DNA of 64,000 nucleotides from Parastagonospora avenae f. sp. tritici 18332-5 (taxonomy: Eukaryota > Ascomycota > Dothideomycetes > Pleosporales > Phaeosphaeriaceae): positions 248,001-312,000 of the forward strand of contig JAFJTR010000002.1 of assembly GCA_022559985.1 (NCBI GenBank), in the 5' to 3' direction. A program made the position numbers and the translations under genes. The notes below the pieces were generated by a model. It did no database searches, was not told the DNA's origin, and saw nothing but the letters and a program-made list of their open reading frames with translations. Shown here one piece after another: positions 56,589 to 64,000 of this stretch (positions within the stretch are counted from its first letter, which is position 1; every line of letters begins with the position of its first letter).

Positions 56589-57092
56589 ATGTCAGGCATT
56601 GTACGACCCCAACCAACCCAGATCGACCTCAGCAATCATCAGGCGACCGTATACATCATCCTGCGCCGCACAAACCACAATGGCCAAAAGCCATCCAATC
56701 CACGCATTCGATACCGTGCTATCCCTCCAGATGGCGAATTGAATCCACCTCTAGACCCAAGGTACAACTGGCCTGCTTCGACAACCAACCCCAATAGAAA
56801 AAACAGGCAGGTCTGCATTGGTGTTGAAAAACCGGACCCTTCTGGAGAAACAACTTGCGCTATCAACGGGGTAGCTTTCTATTCCCGAACAGGCTTGCAT
56901 GCCAGATTGGAGGCTCTCAATGCGAAGTTTACACAAGACTCGGACCTCGACATTGCGATTCTCAGAAATGCGAAGAACAACCGCTACGTGGCTGTCGAAC
57001 GAACGCAGAAAGATGGGGATACTGGACCGACAAGAAGGCTGATACGAATTGCTGTTCGTGATATTGACGCTGAAGAGAAGTTGTGGATTTAG
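56589..57092 (+). CDS. Unrecognised protein, 167 aa
   Basis: A single exon from ATG 56589 (the open frame begins 18 nt earlier with TTG only). The protein starts MSGIVRPQPTQIDLSNHQ, has a polar middle, and ends with a strand-rich part (NRYVAVERTQ; LIRIAVRDIDAEEKLW). No family is recognised. Position and style match the neighbouring orphan genes. Confidence 0.4.
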   Translation: MSGIVRPQPTQIDLSNHQATVYIILRRTNHNGQKPSNPRIRYRAIPPDGELNPPLDPRYNWPASTTNPNRKNRQVCIGVEKPDPSGETTCAINGVAFYSRTGLHARLEALNAKFTQDSDLDIAILRNAKNNRYVAVERTQKDGDTGPTRRLIRIAVRDIDAEEKLWI

Positions 57093-57214
57093 TGGGAGAT
57101 ACTGAAGGTCCAAATCTACTAATCGATGTTGTTGGTAGTGGAGCGAAGATGGAAGATGCAACATGGTGTGCTGGCGAACTTCTTGTAGTGTTTATTTACA
57201 GCCATGGGCAATAT

Positions 57215-59004
57215 TCAAATGCGATTATAGCTCTCCGTAATACACGCATCTCCCAGAGAATACCTGCTACGAAGCTGTTCCCAGTACCACACAGGTTGCT
57301 CGGATAAGTACTGATCCATGGCGATGTCGTCACTGCTAGCAACGATAACGTCTCCTCTATAGTCAACCACATCAACTATTTCCCAGTTTTCATATTCACC
57401 CCAGTCTTCACGTTGCTGCCAACACCTTACATCGTAGAGATGTAAGGGTTCAATGTGGTCATCGCACACAGCATACTTCCAGAGCATGTCGGTCAAGTCG
57501 ATGACCTGAATCCAAACCCAATCCAAACCCAATCCAAATCCAATCTTTCTCCACGTAGTCCAGACAGAAAATTTCACCATCGTGAGCTCCTTCTTCCTGA
57601 GCCTGAGCGATGAAGGCAACGTTCACCTGGGAAAAAGCCTTTTGCAAAACCGGCAGCTGGGTTTGACATGGAATTGGATCAAGCAACGGATTGCAATCCA
57701 CAATCGAGAATTTCGTCAATGCTGGTTGTAGAATCGAAAAAAACTGGTGCCATCGCTAGAAAGGTCTCGATAGAACCATCGATGTGCCCGCTCACGAAAT
57801 TTACATGATCATTCACACAAAGTCTAAGATGCTCAATGCCTTCGAGTCGGGAATATACCACCGCACGTGGGACGGGGGGCTTGTAGAAAAGATCAGGAAG
57901 AAATTCCTTAAGCGGAAGGAAATTAATGAAGTCGACGTCCAGTGCACATAACTTCTTCAAACCACTGAAGCATTGTAACGAATCGTGGTAGTTCTCGAAT
58001 GAACGTCGAGCTTGATCCCTGATGCGTACACTTTCGAGTGACTCCCGATGATCATTGCAGAGACGTATCAGTGCGTCATAGGCCTTGAATCGACTCTGCC
58101 CTGGCGAGCGGGTCCATGCGACTCCAAATTTCTTAAGACGGCGGAAGGACTTGGCCAGAGACATTAGTGGCAGCGTTGGGCCATAGCCGCCTGCCAAATT
58201 GAAGCACTCGTCATTTGACTGCCCACTCCGGAAAGGTCAGTGAAGCTTGTCACCTTTGTCCTACTCAACAAACTGAGGCCGCCGCTCGACATAGTCGTTG
58301 TGCTTTTCACAGGTGAGTGTCGCCTCAAATATCTTCAACGATGGCAGGGTCAGCATGGACCGCATACTCTTGGGCCGCGGATATCCACGAATGGTAATCT
58401 TGCTCAATCTTGAAAGGGCATGTGGATTTGCCGTCGCCAATTTTAGCCAAGTCTGATTGGTGGCCCAATTATCTGTTCCATCGATGAATAACTCCTCGAT
58501 GCGTGGTGTCAACAGCAAGATTGCCGACAGGTATGCGTCTTCATCAGCAAGTCTGTGTGCAGATGTGGTTTGAAGTTGGCGGAGATAGGTAGTTATATGC
58601 ACTTTCTTTGGAAGGGATAGCAAGTCTGGCTGTAGGATACGACGAGCGTCACCAAAGCCCCAGGTAAGAGACTTGACGCATGAACCGAGGCCAGGAGAGG
58701 TTGAAAGAGTACGGAGGAAAAGTTCGGGGGGTCGTATGCTGAAGCGGTATGTCCTGTACGATATTGTTTTGATGATGTGATGGAAGCGCCTGTTGACGTG
58801 ACAGAGAGCCAAGACCATTGGCGGTCGCCTTGTACAGGAAGAAGAAGCCGATAAGGAAGGCCGCTTGGTTGAGGAGCCAGGCTGTCGTCTACTAACCCGA
58901 TCTCGAAGATGTAGAGTAGCAGTTCATCTGGGACATATCCAATAATGTAAGCTGTAGACAAAAGTTGATGCAGCTTCTTCCTATACTTCCTTACGATTGT
59001 GCAT
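57215..59004 (-). pseudogene. F-box gene broken by two frameshifts at simple repeats
   Basis: Exon 1 is only 10 nt (58995-59004, ATG plus GTAAGG donor). Exon 2 58897-58951 and exon 3 58270-58828 encode the F-box (PYIIGYVPDELLLYIFEIG, then LALCHVNRRFHHI). Exon 4 starts at 58218. Read straight it stops at 57679 (387 aa). However, at the T7 run (A7 on plus, 57737-57743) the homologous-looking protein continues in another frame (LTKFSIVDCNPLLDPIPC). At an 11-bp repeat (about 57508-57545) it moves to a third frame and ends at 57215. Loss of one T and gain of one 11-bp unit would each restore frame, which fits slippage. Confidence 0.55.
57508..57545. repeat. 11-bp tandem repeat (CCAATCCAAAC type)
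   Basis: The plus strand reads as repeated AATCCAAACCC, about three copies. Its unit is not a multiple of three, and it coincides with a change of reading frame in the F-box gene. Confidence 0.75.
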
Positions 59005-59197
59005 GTTCGGAATCAGGTGGGTTTGATTCACCTCAGGAACGCGAGGCAGAACGCGGTGAAAGCTTGGCGCATGTCTGACTCGCGCTTTCAACATGCACGT
59101 CATGCCCGTTCTGACTCCCCACCAAATCGTTAAGTCGCAACCTTCGACAGACCACTCAACCTCAACACCACCTCAAATCAAGATCTATTGCCCCAAA

Positions 59198-61206
59198 ATG
59201 TCCCAGAAAGCAGATCACTTGCTGCAGCGACCGCTTTACAGTAAAATACAGAACATTCCTGCGGATGTGCATTGCTGACACGTACAGTCTTCGACCTGCC
59301 CGAGGAGCTTTTAGCCACTCTCACACTTAAGAACCAACCCGACCGCCCAGTACCACAGTCACCTCCGAGAACTCCGAATCGCAACTCCGAGGCACCCGAA
59401 AAGACAGACACAGAGGAAACTGGTCCAGCAAGAGCGACTTCATGTTCTCTGTGCGGCTTGAGCTTTGCGTCAGTCGATGAGCAGCGCAGCCATATCCGGT
59501 CTGATCTTCATGGCTACAATCTGAAGCAGAAGATAAAAGGCGCTAAACCAGTTGGAGAGGCGGACTTTGAGAAGCTGATTGGAGACTTGGACGAGAGCAT
59601 ATCAGGCTCAGAGTCGGACGAATCGGACGAGGACGATGACGACGAAGATGGAAACAAGCCGAAGGACTCGACCTTGAGTGCACTTCTCAAGAAGCAGGCC
59701 AAGATATCGAATCCGGAATTTCACGAGTTTGCTGAGCGGAAGAAGCTGCGCGGGCCTGGCAAACCACCGTTATTGTGGTTTGGGTCACCATCCCTGCCAG
59801 AGAACCTGTCGCTAGGAGTCTACCGTGCCATATTTTCGAACGAAGAGCAAGAGGAGGGATCGCACATCTTAGAGATCATACGGAAGAAACAGCTGTCACC
59901 CACGCAACCGCCAAAAGTCAAGGCTGATGGTGGCGTGCCTTTACCTGGTTCAGACATCGGTCCTCATTACTTCCTTTGTATGATCGGAGGTGGTCATTTT
60001 GCGGCCATGGTCGTAGCTCTGGCGCCCAAGATGGGCAAGAAACATACCGGTGTGGATGAGCGTTCGGCGACAGTGATTGCGCATAAGACCTTCCACCGAT
60101 ATACCACTCGACGGAAGCAAGGTGGATCGCAATCGGCAAATGACAACGCAAAGGGCAACGCGCATTCTGCCGGATCTTCGATACGTCGATACAACGAAAC
60201 TGCACTCGTGAACGAAGTGCGCGAGCTCCTGTCGAGCTGGAAGACGATGATTGATACAGCCGAGCTTATCTTCGTGCGGGCTACTGGCGCGACCAATCGA
60301 CGGACATTGTTTGGACCATACGAGGGCCAGGTCTTGCGAAACAACGACCCGCGTAATCGAGGATTTCCGTTTAGCACACGAAGAGCAACCCAGAAGGAAC
60401 TCATGCGCGCATTCGTGGAGCTTACTCGTGTCAAGCAAAGCACCATCGACGAGGCTGCGCTTGCTGTGTTGAACGCTCCTCCAGCCGAGACCGCACCGAC
60501 ACCCGCTCCAGTGAAGCCGAAAGCACAGAAGCCATCAAAAGAAGAAGAGGAAGCTACTTTACATACGTCACAAATCATACCCTTGATCAAGCGGTCAAAG
60601 GTGCCGGCGCTGCTCAATTACCTAACGTCTAACAACGTTCCGCCAACATTCAACTTTCTACCCGTAAATCATCATACACCAACGCCGCTTCATCTTGCTG
60701 CATCATTGAATTCCGCACCCGTCGTTCTCGCCCTGTTGACCAGAGGTGGCGCGGATCCTACCATCATGAACCATGATGCTCGTACACCTTTCACTGTAGC
60801 CGGTGACCGCGCAACACGCGATGCATTCCGAGTCGCGCGACATGAGCTTGGCGAGTCGGTCTGGCAGTGGGACCAAGCTGGGGTACCTTCTGCACTTTCT
60901 AGAGCAGATGCTGAAAAGCGTGACACTCACGAAAAGACGGAAAAGGCTGCAGAAAGCAAGGCGGAATCTGAAAGACGCAAAGCGGAGACAGATCGCGTGC
61001 GGAAAGAAGGCGAAGCCGAAGAGGCCAGACGGAGGGAACAGCGATTGGGCAAGGGTAAATCGCTGGGCGCTTTGCCTGTCAAGACTGGTGCGGAGCTGAG
61101 GGAAGAGGAGGCACGAGGTTTAACACCAGAGGCTAAAGCGAAGATAGAAAGGGAGCGAAGAGCCAGGGCGGCTGAGGAGAGGTTCAAGAGGATGCAGGGG
61201 AGCTGA
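59198..61206 (+). CDS. VMS1: Vms1/ANKZF1 peptidyl-tRNA hydrolase of ribosome quality control
   Basis: Exon 1 is 59198-59240; after a 47-nt intron exon 2 runs 59288-61206, for 653 aa. The junction completes RPLYIFDLPEELL. A C2H2 finger occupies residues about 67-89 (CSLC ... HIRSDLH). The VLRF1 catalytic domain is signed by KQGGSQSANDNAKGNAHSAG, including the glutamine needed for cleavage, followed by RRYNE. Ankyrin-like repeats follow (TPLHLAASLNSAPVVLALL). A coiled charged tail ends with a Cdc48-interacting type helix (RRARAAEERFKRMQ). Vms1 releases nascent chains from stalled 60S subunits and guards mitochondria. Divergent from the broken F-box gene with 193 bp between starts. Confidence 0.95.
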
Positions 61207-61328
61207 AACCTTCTCGGTTGGACATGATGAATAGCAATGAAGGGTGTCAGCCGAAATCGGGCTGATTTCATTTTGATTCCATGCTTCGTGAAATCTTTCA
61301 TATATTTACACGGCATTTCCTAGCGTTG

Positions 61329-62234
61329 CTACAAAGCACCAAGCTCCTTCAACTTGCTGATCATACCATCAACATCCTCAACTTTAACTCCCGCCTTTCT
61401 CGCCTCGGGCTCCGCCACCTTGACCGTCTTCAACCGCAACTCAGTATCCAGTCCATAATCGCCCAGGGTCTTCTTATCCAGCTTCTTCTTCTTGGCCTTC
61501 ATGATGTTTGGCAAACTAGCATATCTTGGCTCATTCAGGCGCAAGTCCGTTGTGATGACCATCGGCAGTTTCGCCTTGAGCGTCTCCACGCCACCATCAA
61601 CTTCGCGAATAACCTCCACCGTCTCATCCTTGAACGTAATCTTCGACGCCTGCGTAGCCTGCGGCCAATTCAACAGACCCGCAAGCATCTGCCCCGTCTG
61701 CCCCGCATCATCATCGATACTCTGCTTGCCCAAAATGACCAAATTGCTCTTATTCTCATCAACCACTTTCTTCAACAACTTGGCCACGCCCAATGGCTCC
61801 AAGGCGTCTTTCTCTTCCACCACAACGTGCAGGCCGCGATCGGCGCCCATGGCCATTGCGGTGCGCAAGATGTCCTGGGATTTCGGCGGGCCGGCGCTGA
61901 ACGCGACGATTTCTTCGACTTTGGGGGCGGAGGTGTGGTGTCCTTTTTGCTCGCGGACGCGCACGGCTTCTTCGATGGAGAGCTCGTCGAAGGGGTTCAT
62001 GGAGTGTTTTACGTTGGCGGTTTCGACGGCGGTTTGGGTGCGGTTGACGCGGGGTTTGACCTTGGTAATGTGTTAGCTAAATCTAAGTCTTTGGTGGGTT
62101 TGCTGGGTAATTTCATGTTCGTCATCCATTGTACTAATGGTGGTAACATTTCATGGTTGAAAGTTTCGTGGTGTTTTGCTTACCGCATAGTCAATAACCC
62201 GCTTTACGGGCACTAATATCCTCAGACTTGACAT
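61329..62234 (-). CDS. ETFB: Electron transfer flavoprotein, beta subunit
   Basis: Two exons, 62184-62234 and 61329-62060, give 260 aa. The first exon encodes MSSLRILVPVKRVIDYA and the second continues VKPRVNRTQTAV ... SMNPFDELSIEEAVR. The AMP/FAD-binding region (SQDILRTAMAMGADRG; LVILGKQSIDDDAGQTGQMLAG) and the signature VEVIREVDGGVETLKAKLPMV are clear. The partner of ETF-alpha, it carries electrons from acyl-CoA dehydrogenases to ETF-QO in mitochondria. No long presequence is seen, as is usual for the beta subunit. The intron (123 nt) is longer than most in this window. Confidence 0.95.
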
Positions 62235-62783
62235 TGTGATGTGTGTGGTTTGGCTCCCCCAATTCTTTGCGAAATGCTGAAGATGTTGTCACGATCAGAG
62301 GCAAGGGTGGGGGATAGCATCGGAGCTTCAATTGTCTTAGCCGAGGCGTTTCCGTTGCGGCCTTGGCGGCGTGTATGACATCGCACGGAAATGGGCCGCC
62401 TCTCAACGACAATGTTCATTCATTTCATCACATATCAGATCTCATCGTGGCGTGATAAATATGATTACTTGTAGTGTGATCTATGAACTAATCACAGGAT
62501 GAGCGCGCTGTAGGTTGTAAAAGGGATGGTACAGCCCATGGGTTGTTTGCCTGAGTTTAGGGTAAGGACTGTTTGCGCAACCCCAGTCGGTCCTGCAACC
62601 TCTTCTCCTTCAACTGACCCTTTCCTTCCTGATGTTGCGCTCTTCGCATTGCCTTCCTGAATTTTATTTGTTTACGCATTTCGAGCTTGGAAAGACCTAA
62701 CATGCCGAATGCCAGGGCTTCTAGGGTTTGCAAAACAGCTCTCCTCTTGCACAGACTCGACAACCCACTACTACAATTCCATC
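62235..62783. other. Divergent intergenic region
   Basis: It lies between ETF-beta (minus) and the next gene (plus). Upstream of 62784 the frame is open from a non-ATG codon at 62709, judged to be leader. No other element is recognised. Confidence 0.4.
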
Positions 62784-63416
62784 ATGCCGAACATTCTTAT
62801 TATCTCCCTCTCTGGCTCTGCTGTTCTTTCTCGGGATATGTATCCTCGGCTGTTCGCTAAGCTACTGTCACGCGCCGCCGTCCACGAGTCCTTTCTCCCG
62901 GAAGATGCTCTTTACTACATGGGCATCGATTGGCCACAGATCATACTCGTCTCTGACTCCGTGATTCTCGACCAGGAGAATGAGCGTCTTCTCGAAGCTC
63001 TCACGGACCAGGTGAAGCATGGGTGCACAACGGTCTTCATGGGCACCTTCGCAGCCACGGCCCCGGATGATCAAATGAACTCCATGTTCAAAGAACGTTT
63101 CGGTCTCGAATGGCGTATCCACGAGTGCACGTCGCGAGTTGTACGTCTTTGGCATAAGGTCCCACAGGCGATGATAGGCAGGATTGGTCTGGTGTCGATG
63201 TTCGCGGCGGACGCTGTCTTCCTTCGCAATGTACCTACGAAAGAGACGGTGTATGTAGATATGATGAACGACCACACATACGCTGCCTTCGCAAGAGTTG
63301 GGTACGGGAAGCTAGGGTATATTGGAGACCTGAACACTATGGAAGAGCCTGAGCGCTTGATATTGGGAATGTGTCAGATCGATTGGCCTGCAGACGCGCC
63401 GCGGGCTATCGCGTAA
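62784..63416 (+). CDS. Conserved fungal protein, 210 aa (GATase/ThuA-like fold suspected)
   Basis: A single exon from ATG 62784. The order PNILIISLSGSAVLSRDMY, then a second strand region (PQIILVSDSVILDQENERLL), then KHGCTTVFMGTFAATAPDD and a C-terminal FARVGYGKLGYIGDLN matches a recurrent family of short fungal proteins. These look like a reduced class I glutamine-amidotransferase or ThuA-type Rossmann domain. No catalytic Cys-His pair is evident, so it may be non-catalytic. Fold assignment is inference. Confidence 0.65.
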   Translation: MPNILIISLSGSAVLSRDMYPRLFAKLLSRAAVHESFLPEDALYYMGIDWPQIILVSDSVILDQENERLLEALTDQVKHGCTTVFMGTFAATAPDDQMNSMFKERFGLEWRIHECTSRVVRLWHKVPQAMIGRIGLVSMFAADAVFLRNVPTKETVYVDMMNDHTYAAFARVGYGKLGYIGDLNTMEEPERLILGMCQIDWPADAPRAIA

Positions 63417-63724
63417 CGACTTGGCATGGAAAACCCTCACTATGACACTAATGTCCATTACGCGTTTTAACAGCAGTAAGGTGGGAATAATACGGCCTAT
63501 CTCGGAGATAGGCAGATTACCCCGCCGCGGCAGATGAGTCCAAGCTCCTGCCTCATTTGGAGTTCTAGATAGCGGTCATGCCTATGGTCACATTGGGGTT
63601 ATAATAATCAAGACTTCAAACATCCTCTGAACACTTCACTTATCTCACAAGCCTTCATCATATACATGCTTGACGCCATATTCTGATGAACAGAGTAACA
63701 TCATAACGACTACCTATCAACAAC
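63417..63724. other. Promoter region of last gene
   Basis: No gene is seen; the CATCAACAACATGG context precedes the start codon at 63725. Confidence 0.4.
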
Positions 63725-64000
63725 ATGGCTTCCACCGTGCCCACAGAACCACATCGCAAAGCCATCATCGGCTCCGCGTCAGACTTCTGGGTCCATTATT
63801 CTCAGACGGGATTTGATCTTACGCACCCTGCCTCTCCATCTGAGCCAACAACAGGACCAAAAGCTACCATACAAACTACCAACACTCCAATTACCATCTC
63901 ACCATCCAAGTCTGCACTAGTCATCATCGATATGCAAAACTTCTTCCTCTCTTCAGCATTCGGTCGCAAGAAAGGCGCAGGTCATTCTGCCTGCGAACAA
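63725..64000 (+). CDS. Isochorismatase-family hydrolase, N-terminal part (runs off the window)
   Basis: An open frame of 92 codons from ATG 63725 to the window edge, with no stop. After a 60-residue leader the sequence enters the family core with ALVIIDMQNFFLSSAFG, where the Asp is the first residue of the catalytic Asp-Lys-Cys triad. No signal peptide is seen. It is a different subtype from the six-exon hydrolase at 40916, having a longer N-terminus and a DMQNFF rather than DLQEKF motif. Partial, so the Lys and Cys cannot be checked here. Confidence 0.8.
   Translation, partial: MASTVPTEPHRKAIIGSASDFWVHYSQTGFDLTHPASPSEPTTGPKATIQTTNTPITISPSKSALVIIDMQNFFLSSAFGRKKGAGHSACEQ

Overview
The window reads as nuclear DNA of a filamentous ascomycete, most likely a Dothideomycete. 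The evidence is small GT..AG introns of about 45-60 nt with CTRAC-like branch sites, compact genes on both strands, fungal-only families (DUF3500, DUF4336, Cwc15, RMD1-type DUF155, Pleosporales-like F-box proteins, small secreted cysteine-rich proteins) and broken genes of the kind seen in plant-associated fungi. The class call is inference. I saw no rRNA, convincing tRNA, CRISPR array or intact transposon. Many genes are split by introns, so I built models by joining exons by hand; every junction given keeps the reading frame.

Layout. 1-7 kb is sparse: an F-box-like gene (1046-2145), a proline-rich low-complexity block with strong strand asymmetry (3.5-4.7 kb) and a hidden two-exon secreted protein (5197-5697, minus). 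7.2-24.1 kb is a conserved housekeeping block: family X DNA polymerase POL4, a membrane protein, an RMD1/RMD8-type DUF155 protein, PI 4-kinase PIK1, a glycine-rich stress-type protein, splicing factor CWC15 divergent from exosome subunit RRP45, a DUF4336 protein, a DUF3500 protein and a small conserved protein. 24.1-29.9 kb holds a tannase/feruloyl-esterase-like enzyme, a salicylate-hydroxylase-like FAD monooxygenase and an MFS transporter, which together could form a small aromatic-acid utilisation cluster.

30.7-34 kb is degraded accessory sequence: an F-box gene with two in-frame stops, followed by degenerate tandem repeats. 35-39.1 kb is a large Cid1-type nucleotidyltransferase gene with a long disordered tail. 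40.9-41.8 kb is a six-exon isochorismatase-family hydrolase. 42.4-46.3 kb is a tandem segmental duplication carrying two related secreted-protein genes. The second copy contains a 117-bp coding minisatellite interrupted by an assembly gap, followed by a broken copy of the cysteine-rich domain. Next come a bicupin oxalate decarboxylase (46.9-48.5 kb), a ubiquitin-like-domain protein, a RING-like gene with an in-frame stop, and a run of unrecognised short genes including another secreted protein (52.6-57.1 kb).

57.2-59.0 kb is a second decayed F-box gene, with two frameshifts at simple repeats, divergent from the tRNA hydrolase/quality-control factor VMS1 (59.2-61.2 kb). Electron-transfer flavoprotein beta (61.3-62.2 kb), a conserved fungal protein and the first 92 codons of another isochorismatase-family protein close the window. 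The most unusual locus is the duplicated secreted-protein pair at 42.4-46.3 kb.
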